The notes: generated from the letters alone by a model not told the origin. DNA of 11,417 bases from Flavobacteriales bacterium (GCA_947461185.1 CANHJY010000040.1:1-11417), one strand, 5' to 3'. Positions 1 through 6,833 are shown, counted from the stretch's first letter. Numbers and translations are program-made.

Positions 1-2
1 GG

Positions 3-119
3 TTTTGGGTAATTTATTTAAGCGTAATTATTCTAATTTCTATAATGAGTTTTGAAATTATTGAAAAACCTATTCTTAAATTTAAAGACCGATTTTCAGT
101 CGTTCCTAACAATAGGTGA
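3..119 (+). CDS. Membrane acyltransferase, C-terminal end only (probable acyltransferase family 3)
   Basis: An open frame enters from the left edge and ends at TGA 117-119, giving 38 residues with no start in the window. It begins with a hydrophobic membrane segment (FWVIYLSVIILISIMSF) and continues with IEKPILKFKDRF and a short polar tail. A last transmembrane helix followed by a (Y/F)xxIEKPxLxxK/RxR motif is how O-acyltransferases of the acyltransferase-3 (OafA/YrhL-like) family end; these inner-membrane enzymes acylate surface or secreted polysaccharides and other acceptors. Only the tail is visible, so substrate and length cannot be judged. The same strand carries the CoA-transferase gene 50 bases downstream. 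The assignment rests on one short motif plus topology; other membrane proteins could match by chance. Confidence 0.6.
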   Translation, partial: FWVIYLSVIILISIMSFEIIEKPILKFKDRFSVVPNNR

Positions 120-169
120 AAAATATGGGCAGCAAATAAAATCGTATTTTTAAACAATTATTAGATCAT

Positions 170-823
170 ATGTTAGACAAAAACGGAATAGCGAAGCGTA
201 TTGCACAAGAACTTAAAAACGGTTGGTATGTCAATCTCGGTATTGGTATTCCAACGCTTGTTGCTAATTATATTCCAGAAGGGATAGATGTAGAGTTTCA
301 ATCAGAAAATGGTGTTTTAGGGATGGGACCTTTTCCTTTCGAAGGTGAAGAGGATCCCGATCTTATCAATGCAGGAAAGCAAACAATCACAGTAAGAAGA
401 GGGGCAGTATTCTTTGATTCCGCAATGTCTTTTGCCATGATCCGTGGACAACATGTTCAATTAACAGTTCTCGGAGCCATGGAGGTCTCTCAAAACGGTG
501 ATATTGCAAATTGGAAAATCCCTGGTAAAATGGTTAAAGGGATGGGGGGTGCAATGGATCTTGTTGCTTCTGCAGATAATATTATTGTTGCAATGATGCA
601 CAGCAACCGAGAAGGAGAGTCGAAACTGCTCAAAGAATGTACCTTGCCATTAACCGGGGTGGGTTGCGTAAAAAAGGTAGTAACTGAATTAGCCGTTCTT
701 GAAATCAAAGACAATAAATTTCACCTCATTGAAAGAGCTCCTGGAGTTTCCGTTGAAGAAATTATAGCTAAAACGGAAGGAGATTTAGTGGTTCCGGATT
801 ATGTTCCCGAAATGAAATTATAA
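170..823 (+). CDS. scoB: 3-oxoacid CoA-transferase, subunit B
   Basis: 217 residues, the normal size for the B subunit of succinyl-CoA:3-ketoacid CoA-transferase (SCOT), which with subunit A moves CoA between succinyl-CoA and acetoacetate in the cytoplasm. Visible family signatures are NLGIGIPT (22-29), SENGVLGMGPFP (45-56) holding the glutamate (Glu46) that forms the covalent CoA thioester in this family, and GMGGAMDLV (124-132). The ATG at 170 begins MLDKNGIAKRIA, a usual B-subunit start; there is no Shine-Dalgarno sequence, as is common in Bacteroidota. Odd point: subunit A normally sits directly beside B, but the left neighbour here is an acyltransferase and the right neighbour a membrane protein, so A must be encoded elsewhere. 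AtoA/PcaJ-like paralogues share these motifs, so family membership is much surer than the exact acceptor. Confidence 0.93.
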   Translation: MLDKNGIAKRIAQELKNGWYVNLGIGIPTLVANYIPEGIDVEFQSENGVLGMGPFPFEGEEDPDLINAGKQTITVRRGAVFFDSAMSFAMIRGQHVQLTVLGAMEVSQNGDIANWKIPGKMVKGMGGAMDLVASADNIIVAMMHSNREGESKLLKECTLPLTGVGCVKKVVTELAVLEIKDNKFHLIERAPGVSVEEIIAKTEGDLVVPDYVPEMKL

Positions 824-2568
824 TGCAATTACACAATAAGCAGTTTCGAGAAACAATCATTCTTGGAGTTTCCCTGCTTTTTTGTTCTGTTTGGATCATT
901 TACATGATGCTTAAAAGTCCCGTCCCAAATGATGTGGGCGATGGAATTATGCATTACTTTATTTCTAATGCCTCATGGGAAAATCCCGAACTTTTTCTGC
1001 ACCATTGGGGAAAACCATTATTCATCCTCTTGTCTTCTCCTTTTGCCCAATTTGGTTTTTTTGGAATGGTTGTTTTCAATCTTCTCGTATTTTGTCTAAC
1101 TGCAATAATTGGGTTTAAATTACTTCGAAAAAAAGGAGTGCCAGTTTATTTTCAAGTCCTATTACCCCTTATTCTTCTTAAAGCACATGATATTGCAAAT
1201 ACCATTTTGGGTGGAATGACAGAACCTTTGTTCAATTTAAGTTTGATGAGCGCTTTGTTCTTACTTAATGAAAAAAAATATTTTTGGTTTGCCATTGTCG
1301 TATCAACAATGCCTTTCTTAAGAAGTGAAGGACAACTACCACTCCTATTAGCACTGATGATATTAGTTTTTGCAAAGCAATTCAAACACATTCCTCTGCT
1401 TGCGAGTGCTTTTCTTATCTATGGAATAGCCGGGGTTTTTGTTTACGGTGATTTCTTTTGGTATTTTACTCAAAGCCCTTATCAAATGAGCAATAATATT
1501 TATGGTTCAGGTACATGGCATCACTATTTACTTTCGTATAAAAATTATTTGGGAAATCCTGGTTTATATCTTTTCATTTTAGCAATTCCTTCATTTTTTT
1601 ATATGCTTAATAAAAAGCTAAAAATTGATTGGAATTTATGGCTATTTAGTTTTGGTGTATTTTTAGGAATTTTAGCCGCACACAGTTATTTCTGGGCAAC
1701 CGGACAAAATGGTTCGTTAGGTTTAACACGCATTGCCACCCAGGGCGTACCCATTTTTTTAGTAATGAACCTTATAGCGATAAACAATGTTCCATTAAGC
1801 AAACATGTTATCATAAAATGGCTGAGTTGTTTTTTTGCATTAGGAGTCACTTTTGCACTTGTTACCACAAAATATTATCCCAAAAAATTGGAAGCACTTG
1901 ATGTTGAAATTATAAAAGCAGCTCATTATTTAAACAATCAAAACTTAGGGGAAAAAAAGGTTTATTATCATGCGCCTTTACTCTCCTTTGAGTACGGGGA
2001 AAATCCTTTTAAAAATGATAATAGGTTAATCTTTTACACATTTTCTGATCTGGATAATGATTTAAGAACAACCCTGAAACCCGGTGATTTAATCGTTCGG
2101 GATAGCCATTTTGGACCTCAAGAAATGCTACTTCCTATGGGGAAAATTAAAAACCATCCTGATTTACAAATTGTCAAAGAATTTTTAAGTAGTGAGCAAA
2201 TTTCTGATCCTTTAAATGAGGGCGAAGGCGTCATCATCTTGGAATATAGGCCCAAGAATAAAAACTATTCGGATGAGGATACCACTTTGACTATTAATGC
2301 AAATCAAGAATATACAGGTTTGAATTCTTTTTTTCCGGAATCTGAAAAAGATAAAAGGCTAGACTTAGAGATTAGTGCTGAAAATGATGGTTTCGCGTTA
2401 GTTTACGATCATGATAACGGAGCATCCTACAGCCTTACAGATTTAAAAACTAATAAGCCATTCAAGGGAAGCTTTGTTGTTCACGGAGATGGAAAAACCA
2501 AAATTTATATTTGGAATCCAAGAAAACAAGAGGGTAATATTCATATCGAAAAAATCAATGTCGAATAA
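823..2568 (+). CDS. Multi-pass membrane protein with C-terminal soluble domain, probable GT-C type glycosyltransferase
   Basis: 581 residues. About ten or eleven hydrophobic segments lie between residues 11 and 350, followed by a soluble region of roughly 230 residues (352-581). After the first helix comes a loop with NDVGDG (36-41) and then HHWGKPLFILLSSPF (60-74); an acidic loop after helix 1 followed by a W-x-x-P-L helix start is the layout of GT-C fold, lipid-linked-sugar glycosyltransferases (GT39/GT83-like). TEPLFNL (133-139) and FLRSEG (165-170) resemble further conserved loops of such proteins. I infer a periplasm-facing enzyme that glycosylates a lipid or protein; no acceptor can be named. 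The ATG overlaps the stop of the CoA-transferase gene (TAATG), implying co-transcription and translational coupling despite no obvious functional link. The gene ends 16 bases before the convergent nadD. Specific function is unrecognised. Confidence 0.6.
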   Translation: MQLHNKQFRETIILGVSLLFCSVWIIYMMLKSPVPNDVGDGIMHYFISNASWENPELFLHHWGKPLFILLSSPFAQFGFFGMVVFNLLVFCLTAIIGFKLLRKKGVPVYFQVLLPLILLKAHDIANTILGGMTEPLFNLSLMSALFLLNEKKYFWFAIVVSTMPFLRSEGQLPLLLALMILVFAKQFKHIPLLASAFLIYGIAGVFVYGDFFWYFTQSPYQMSNNIYGSGTWHHYLLSYKNYLGNPGLYLFILAIPSFFYMLNKKLKIDWNLWLFSFGVFLGILAAHSYFWATGQNGSLGLTRIATQGVPIFLVMNLIAINNVPLSKHVIIKWLSCFFALGVTFALVTTKYYPKKLEALDVEIIKAAHYLNNQNLGEKKVYYHAPLLSFEYGENPFKNDNRLIFYTFSDLDNDLRTTLKPGDLIVRDSHFGPQEMLLPMGKIKNHPDLQIVKEFLSSEQISDPLNEGEGVIILEYRPKNKNYSDEDTTLTINANQEYTGLNSFFPESEKDKRLDLEISAENDGFALVYDHDNGASYSLTDLKTNKPFKGSFVVHGDGKTKIYIWNPRKQEGNIHIEKINVE

Positions 2569-2584
2569 TTTTATTCCTATTGAT

Positions 2585-3187
2585 TTACTTGTAAAAGCGC
2601 ATTTCTTCAATATATCTTAAAACCGGTTCAGTTACCATATACCTAATATCCTCTCCTTTTTTTATAGCATCTCTAATGTAGCTTGCGGAAATTCTCATAA
2701 TCGGAACGTCCTGCAATGTTTCTATATTGGAATGATCATACAAAGGGGCTCTAAATTCTTTGTCCTCAGTCAATTCATTCATTAAAACTGCCCTTGGATA
2801 AACGTATATTTTATAGTTTTTCAGAATTACTTCGTAGTTATACCATTTGTTTAAACTCCGCAAACTGTCTTCTCCCATTATCAATGAAAATTCATCATTC
2901 GGATACATTTCCTTTAGATGAGCTAGGGTTGTAACGGTATAACTTGGTTTGGATAACTTAAATTCTATGTCACATGCTTTTAGTTTGGGATTATCTTCAA
3001 TGGCCTCTTTTACCATGTCTAATCGATGAAAATCTTTCAATAAAGTGGCTTTATCTTTTAACGGATTATGTGGTGTAACAACCAACCAAACTTGGTCTAA
3101 ATCAGTTTTATTTGCAAAGTAATTGGAGATGATGAGGTGTCCGACATGAATCGGATTAAAGGTGCCGAAATACAATCCGATTTTCAT
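2585..3187 (-). CDS. nadD: Nicotinate-nucleotide adenylyltransferase
   Basis: 200 residues, full length for bacterial NadD, which adenylates nicotinate mononucleotide with ATP to give deamido-NAD in cytoplasmic NAD synthesis. The nucleotidyltransferase signature GTFNPIHVGH (8-17), with both catalytic-loop histidines, is intact. GEDSL (105-109) and ISASYIRDAI (166-175) match the other two hallmark motifs (GxDxL and ISSTxIR; the second S and the T are replaced by A and S here). The ATG at 3187-3185 overlaps the TGA of gmk in an ATGA junction, so translation is probably coupled to gmk. It is the last gene of the yicC-gmk-nadD run, an order seen in Flavobacteriia, and converges on the membrane-protein gene with a 16-base gap. 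Confidence 0.96.
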   Translation of the reverse strand: MKIGLYFGTFNPIHVGHLIISNYFANKTDLDQVWLVVTPHNPLKDKATLLKDFHRLDMVKEAIEDNPKLKACDIEFKLSKPSYTVTTLAHLKEMYPNDEFSLIMGEDSLRSLNKWYNYEVILKNYKIYVYPRAVLMNELTEDKEFRAPLYDHSNIETLQDVPIMRISASYIRDAIKKGEDIRYMVTEPVLRYIEEMRFYK

Positions 3188-3756
3188 ACTTTAAGAAATT
3201 GTTCTACCCAACTTTTTGCAGTTTCAATGGCTTCATCTAAGTTTTCATTGACCAGAATTTTGTCGAATTGAGATGCATATTCCAGCTCTTTTCTTGCTTT
3301 CGACATCCGTTGATTGATTTTATCCTCACTTTCTGTACTTCTTAACCTTAAACGCTGCTCCAATTCTTCGAAACTAGGAGGTTGAACAAATATAGCTAAG
3401 GCGTTTTCACCAAATATTTTCTTCAAGTTTAAACCACCAATAACATCAACATCAAATATCACAGCATTACCGCTATCCCAAATTCGTTGGATTTCATTTT
3501 TAAGCGTACCATAAAAATTATTAGTGTAGACTTCTTCCCATTCAATAAAAGCATCATTTTGTATTTGCTCCTTAAATCCCTCTATTCCCAAAAAATAATA
3601 GTCTTTTCCGTTTATTTCTTTTGGTCTCGGATCTCTACTGCATGCGGAAACGGAAAATGATAGTCCAAGATTTTTAGCCAATAATGCATGAACGATTGTG
3701 GTTTTACCGGCTCCGGATGGCGCTGAAAAAATAATACACTTACCTTTTGTTTCCAT
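3184..3756 (-). CDS. gmk: Guanylate kinase
   Basis: 190 residues from the ATG at 3756 (METKGKCIIF), the usual Gmk length. A TTG six bases further upstream could also open the frame, but the ATG fits the family start better. Gmk phosphorylates GMP to GDP with ATP in the cytoplasm. Visible are the P-loop APSGAGKT (12-19), the GMP-binding segment with Arg41, Tyr53 and EWEEVY (72-77), DVDVIGGLN (102-110), and the lid-region arginines around RLRLR (135-139) and Arg150. Two small departures: the first P-loop glycine is Ala, and the usual TTR before the GMP-binding arginine reads CSR (39-41). The gene starts 8 bases after the yicC stop and ends in a 4-base overlap with nadD, so the three are very likely one operon. 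Confidence 0.96.
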   Translation of the reverse strand: METKGKCIIFSAPSGAGKTTIVHALLAKNLGLSFSVSACSRDPRPKEINGKDYYFLGIEGFKEQIQNDAFIEWEEVYTNNFYGTLKNEIQRIWDSGNAVIFDVDVIGGLNLKKIFGENALAIFVQPPSFEELEQRLRLRSTESEDKINQRMSKARKELEYASQFDKILVNENLDEAIETAKSWVEQFLKV

Positions 3757-3764
3757 TTGCAAAA

Positions 3765-4631
3765 CTACAGGGTATTTAGAACTTGTTCCTTGATTTTTTC
3801 GAGGTTGTCTTTCATCTCTACAACCAATTTCTGCATCGCAACATGGTTACATTTACTACCTAATGTGTTGATTTCTCTACCTATTTCTTGAGATATAAAC
3901 CCCAGTTTTTTTCCAGATGCTTCAACTTTTAGGGTGTCCAAAAAATAATCCAAATGATTACTTAGACGCATTTTCTCTTCCGAAACATCTAATTTTTCAA
4001 TATAAAAAATCAACTCCTGTTCAAGGCGATTTTCATCGTATTTCGTGCCAGCAAATTCTTCAAGTCCTCGTTTCAACCTTTCTTTGATATTTGTAATGCG
4101 CTCCTGCTCATATTGAGGAACCTGTCCCAACAAATATTGAATATCATTAATTCTATTGGTGAACTCTTCATGAAGCGCCTGCCCCTCTTGCTTTCGAAAA
4201 TCATTAACCCTAGAACATGCTTCGTTAGTTAATTCAAGAATCCAATTCTTTTCTTCGGTACCTAATTCTTGTTTGTCGTTGATAAAAATATCGGGCATCC
4301 TGAGAATTAACGATAAATAGTCTTCAGTTTTTCCATCAATAATCGTATTCAATTCCTTCAAATCTTTATAGTATGTCGCTGCTAAATCTTTATTGATAAC
4401 ATAATTTTGCGTATCTCCCGTTCCTTCAATAACTAAAATAAAATCTATTTTTCCTCTTTCTAAGTTGGCTGAAACACAATTGCGAAAAGCTGCTTCCAGT
4501 TCTCTATAATTATTTGGCAAACGAAAATTTAAATCCAAAGATTTACTGTTTAAAGTTCGGATTTCTATACTAACTTTTTTGTTGTTGAAAGTCCCGGTGG
4601 ATTTTCCGAAACCTGTCATTGATAATACCAT
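3765..4631 (-). CDS. yicC: YicC family protein (YicC N-terminal plus DUF1732 C-terminal domains)
   Basis: 288 residues from the ATG at 4631, close to the 287 of E. coli YicC. The start gives MVLSMTGFGKS, the canonical N-terminus of the family; the open frame continues 26 codons upstream, with an ATG at 4670 and a TTG at 4709, but that extension has no family resemblance. The C-terminus carries GKKLGFISQEIGREINTLG and a KEQVLNTL ending, which match the conserved DUF1732 end (usually REQVQN). E. coli YicC is described as an endoribonuclease affecting small RNA turnover; the activity in Bacteroidota is inferred. It is the first gene of the yicC-gmk-nadD operon, so its promoter should lie in the roughly 110-base divergent gap toward the DUF4286 gene. 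I see no strong TAnnTTTG match there on this strand; TACTTTTA about 25 bases upstream of the ATG is a one-mismatch candidate. Confidence 0.92.
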   Translation of the reverse strand: MVLSMTGFGKSTGTFNNKKVSIEIRTLNSKSLDLNFRLPNNYRELEAAFRNCVSANLERGKIDFILVIEGTGDTQNYVINKDLAATYYKDLKELNTIIDGKTEDYLSLILRMPDIFINDKQELGTEEKNWILELTNEACSRVNDFRKQEGQALHEEFTNRINDIQYLLGQVPQYEQERITNIKERLKRGLEEFAGTKYDENRLEQELIFYIEKLDVSEEKMRLSNHLDYFLDTLKVEASGKKLGFISQEIGREINTLGSKCNHVAMQKLVVEMKDNLEKIKEQVLNTL

Positions 4632-4731
4632 ATACGATGTACTTTCAAGTAAAAGTAAGGATTTTATCATAATTGGGCGCTTATTTTCAAGTTGATCCTT
4701 GTAACTCAATGAAACGGAATTGGAATAACAT

Positions 4732-4739
4732 TACCTTTG
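4732..4739 (+). promoter_or_regulatory. Bacteroidota -7 promoter element (TACCTTTG) for the DUF4286-rsmA pair
   Basis: TACCTTTG matches the TAnnTTTG element used by the Bacteroidota primary sigma factor in all fixed positions. It ends only four bases before the ATG at 4744, so the transcript would start at or within a few bases of the start codon and have little or no leader. No convincing TTG -33 element lies at the expected distance. The same extended string (TTAYCTTTGTAC) occurs before metF, which supports it as functional. Confidence 0.55.
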
Positions 4740-4743
4740 TACC

Positions 4744-5052
4744 ATGATTTTGTACAATGTTACTGTTGCTATTGATCCTTCAGTTGAAGAAGCATGGTTG
4801 AATTGGATGCGAACTGTTCACATTCCTGATGTTATGGCTACAAATTGTTTTATCGAGAGTAGATTTTCCAAAGTGCAATCTGAAGAAGAAGGAAGCAGCT
4901 ATGCAATAACTTACTTGTGCCCTACTCTAGAATTATTGGAGAAATACCGAACACAATTTGCTCCAAAATTGCAAAAGGAACATGCGGAGAAATTTAATGG
5001 TTACTTTGCGGCATTCCGAACACTTCTTGATGTAATTGAAGAATTCAAATAG
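4744..5052 (+). CDS. DUF4286 family protein
   Basis: 102 residues, small, soluble and acidic, with no signal peptide or membrane segment. It matches the pattern I know for DUF4286: an N-terminal strand MILYNVTVAI, then WLNWMRTVHIPDVMATNCF (18-36), in which the W-x-x-x-M-x-x-x-HIPDVMAT block is the family hallmark, a second strand SSYAITYLCP (51-60) and a C-terminal FRTLLDV (91-97). The two-strand and helix pattern suggests a ferredoxin-like alpha/beta dimeric fold, an inference only. No biochemical role is known to me. The stop is separated from the rsmA ATG by a single base, so the two are surely co-transcribed and probably translationally coupled, hinting at a link to ribosome maturation. 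The ATG at 4744 follows the TAnnTTTG element almost directly. Confidence 0.88.
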   Translation: MILYNVTVAIDPSVEEAWLNWMRTVHIPDVMATNCFIESRFSKVQSEEEGSSYAITYLCPTLELLEKYRTQFAPKLQKEHAEKFNGYFAAFRTLLDVIEEFK

Positions 5053-5053
5053 C

Positions 5054-5839
5054 ATGTCAGTCCGCGCAAAAAAACATCTCGGCCAACACTTTCTCACAGA
5101 TAAGAATATTTGCGAAAAAATTAGCAATCAATACGGAAATCACAACAATTGCAATAGAGTGCTGGAAATAGGTCCCGGGATGGGGGCTTTGACAGAATTT
5201 TTAATAAAAAGAGGTGATTTAGAGGTTTATGTTATCGATGTGGATCGAGAATCTATTGCTTTCCTTAATTCAAATTTTTTGCAACTTCAGAATCGCATAA
5301 TTGAAGGTGATTTTTTAAGAATGAACCTTGAAAATATTATGGGTAAAGAACCATTTGCAGTAGTCGGGAATTTTCCTTACAACATTTCATCGCAAATTCT
5401 TTTTAAATGCCTAGATTACCGAGATCAGATTCCAGAAATTATGGGAATGTTCCAAAAGGAAGTTGCAGAGCGTGTAGCTGAAAAACCCGGATCGAAAACG
5501 TATGGTATTATGAGTGTACTTCTACAGGCATTTTATACTATCAATTATTGTTTCACAGTTGACCAACATGTTTTTAACCCTCCACCAAAAGTGAAATCTG
5601 GGGTTATCCGCTGCGTAAGGAATACAAGAGATAAATTACCTTGTGATGAAAAACTTTTCATTCAGGTCGTAAAAATGGCATTCAATCAAAGAAGAAAGAC
5701 AATCAGAAATTCATTAAAGCAGATTATCGCCAACCCGACTTTTGATCATCATTTTTTGAATTTGAGGCCCGAAGTTTTATCCGTAGAACAATTTATCGAG
5801 CTTACTGAAGCTATTGAAGGAATTCGTATTTCAGAATAA
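5054..5839 (+). CDS. rsmA: 16S rRNA (adenine(1518)-N6/adenine(1519)-N6)-dimethyltransferase
   Basis: 261 residues from ATG 5054 (MSVRAKKHLGQHFL); a TTG at 5036 is in frame but lies inside the previous gene and adds nothing family-like. RsmA/KsgA uses S-adenosylmethionine to dimethylate two adjacent adenines in the terminal hairpin of 16S rRNA during late small-subunit assembly. Visible are LGQHFL (9-14), SAM motif I EIGPGMGALT (38-47), the acidic end of strand 2 at Asp62, GDFL (85-88), the catalytic motif IV NFPYNIS (106-112; usually NLPYNIS), FQKEVAERV (133-141), YGIMSVLLQAFY (150-161) and the FNPPPKVKSGVI segment (174-185). The length and C-terminal helical domain are complete. The gene follows the DUF4286 gene with a one-base gap. 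No terminator with a clear GC-rich stem follows it. Confidence 0.96.
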   Translation: MSVRAKKHLGQHFLTDKNICEKISNQYGNHNNCNRVLEIGPGMGALTEFLIKRGDLEVYVIDVDRESIAFLNSNFLQLQNRIIEGDFLRMNLENIMGKEPFAVVGNFPYNISSQILFKCLDYRDQIPEIMGMFQKEVAERVAEKPGSKTYGIMSVLLQAFYTINYCFTVDQHVFNPPPKVKSGVIRCVRNTRDKLPCDEKLFIQVVKMAFNQRRKTIRNSLKQIIANPTFDHHFLNLRPEVLSVEQFIELTEAIEGIRISE

Positions 5840-5886
5840 TTGATTCAATTATTGCAATTAATGATGCTTCTTTAAATAAAAATTAT

Positions 5887-5894
5887 TTTCTTTG
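5887..5894 (+). promoter_or_regulatory. Possible -7 element (TTTCTTTG) before the 60-residue membrane protein
   Basis: TTTCTTTG differs from TAnnTTTG at one fixed position (T for A) and is followed by TAAC, resembling the TTTGTAC context of the elements before the DUF4286 gene and metF. It lies 20 bases before the ATG at 5915, a reasonable leader length. No TTG at the -33 spacing is evident. Support is weak on its own and comes mostly from position and similarity to the other two sites. Confidence 0.3.
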
Positions 5895-5914
5895 TAACAG
5901 ATAAAAAGATTGAT

Positions 5915-6097
5915 ATGACAACATTTTTTTACGCAATAGGTGATTTTCTAACTTGGACCTTCGGTTTTTTCGAGTCTATAGGTAATATTTTCAATAATGC
6001 CGTTATTATTTTAGGTTTTATCGGTCTGTTTTATTGGTTAAATTGGCAACGTAAGTTCAATAAACGTGCTGAAGAAAATCCGAATCAACTTAAATAA
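5915..6097 (+). CDS. Small membrane protein, 60 residues, unknown function
   Basis: 60 residues. The N-terminal half is aromatic and amphipathic (FFYAIGDFLTWTFGFF), and a strong transmembrane helix follows at about 28-45 (NAVIILGFIGLFYWLNW), with a positively charged, polar C-terminus (QRKFNKRAEENPNQLK), so the tail is probably cytoplasmic by the positive-inside rule. The layout of an aromatic amphipathic stretch, one helix and a F/VYWxxxxKxFN-like tail resembles a short conserved Flavobacteriia membrane-protein family (DUF6341-like in my recollection), but I cannot confirm membership. It stands alone between rsmA and ispD with its own possible -7 element and a strong terminator 22 bases after the stop, which argues that it is a real, separately transcribed gene and not a chance frame. 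Its function is unrecognised. Confidence 0.75.
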   Translation: MTTFFYAIGDFLTWTFGFFESIGNIFNNAVIILGFIGLFYWLNWQRKFNKRAEENPNQLK

Positions 6098-6119
6098 GTA
6101 TAGTTATATAATATGTAGG

Positions 6120-6148
6120 AGGTTGTTGGTTTCCAGCAACCTTTTTTT
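6120..6148 (+). terminator. Rho-independent terminator after the small membrane protein gene
   Basis: A 9-base-pair stem GGTTGTTGG / CCAGCAACC (6121-6129 with 6133-6141, one G-U pair) with a TTT loop is followed directly by seven T residues. A6120 with T6142 can extend the stem. It lies 22 bases after the stop at 6097 and ends 16 bases before the ispD start, so it closes the small-protein transcript and implies that ispD has its own start signal nearby. Confidence 0.88.
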
Positions 6149-6164
6149 ATGCTAATTTTAAGCA

Positions 6165-6833
6165 ATGGCAAAACCTGAGTTTACAGTCATTATTACCGCC
6201 GGAGGCATTGGAAAACGAATGGGTGGCGATCTACCTAAGCAATTCCTCAAATTGAATGATAAACCTATATTGCTTCATACCTTGGAAAGGTTTTATCACT
6301 TTGACAAAAAGATTCAATTAATATTAACCTTACCGAACGAATGGAAAACATTCTGGAGTGAATTGATTTTGGAACATGAATGCAATATTCCTCATGTTAT
6401 TGTTGATGGTGGCAAGGAGCGCTATCATTCAATTAAAAACGCATTGGCGTATTCTGAAGGTCAATTTATCGCTGTTCATGATGGTGTAAGGCCATTAGTG
6501 TCCAACGAAACCATTAAAAGGTGTTTTGATGCGGTGCAACAATTTGGTCAGGTAATTCCTGTTATTCCACTAAAGGAATCTTTGAGACAATTAAATAATG
6601 AGCAAACACAGGCTGTTCCAAGGTCAGCATATGTTCATGTGCAAACCCCTCAATGTTTTAATAAAGAATCAATTACCAAAGCTTATAACCTTCCATTTCA
6701 CAATAATATTACTGATGATGCATCCTTATTAGAAGAAGCAGGATTTCAAATTCATTGTGTTCCAGGAAATGAAGAAAATATTAAGATTACCACCCAAATT
6801 GACATGCAATTCGCACAAGTATTAATGAAATAA
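6165..6833 (+). CDS. ispD: 2-C-methyl-D-erythritol 4-phosphate cytidylyltransferase
   Basis: 222 residues, typical IspD length. It couples CTP with methylerythritol phosphate to form CDP-methylerythritol, the third step of the MEP isoprenoid pathway, in the cytoplasm. The CTP-binding loop TAGGIGKRMGGDLPKQF (11-27) contains Arg18 and Lys25, corresponding to the catalytic pair of the E. coli enzyme. Other family marks are GGKERYHSIKNAL (82-94), AVHDGVRPLV (103-112), TPQCF (161-165) and TDDASLLEEAG (183-193). Arg153 and Lys207 (ENIKIT) sit where the substrate-phosphate-binding Arg and Lys are expected. All key residues are present and the enzyme appears active. It starts just after the upstream terminator; TAATTTTA at 6153-6160, one mismatch from TAnnTTTG, may be its -7 element, which would leave almost no leader. 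Confidence 0.96.
   Translation: MAKPEFTVIITAGGIGKRMGGDLPKQFLKLNDKPILLHTLERFYHFDKKIQLILTLPNEWKTFWSELILEHECNIPHVIVDGGKERYHSIKNALAYSEGQFIAVHDGVRPLVSNETIKRCFDAVQQFGQVIPVIPLKESLRQLNNEQTQAVPRSAYVHVQTPQCFNKESITKAYNLPFHNNITDDASLLEEAGFQIHCVPGNEENIKITTQIDMQFAQVLMK

Noticed and set aside
138..150. AAAAT-CGT-ATTTT inverted repeat after the acyltransferase end, and TATTTTTA as a possible -7 element for scoB
   Set aside because: A 5-base-pair AT-only stem is expected often in this AT-rich sequence and is too weak to call as a terminator; the -7 match lacks the conserved G and has no -33 partner.
490..714. Minus-strand open frame inside the CoA-transferase gene, and similar short frames at 1152-1391, 1686-1868, 4933-5127, 7197-7379, 7414-7653, 7866-8069 and 10499-10726
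   Set aside because: Each lies within a well-supported gene in another frame or on the other strand and shows no protein-family features of its own.
2563..2576. GAATAATTTTATTC inverted repeat in the gap between the convergent membrane-protein and nadD genes
   Set aside because: Very short AT-only stem with a tiny loop and no following T tract; chance occurrence is likely.
5851..5888. ATTGCAAT palindrome and an AAATAA-AAA-TTATTT hairpin between rsmA and the small membrane protein gene
   Set aside because: Both are short and AT-rich; neither is a convincing operator or terminator without comparative evidence.
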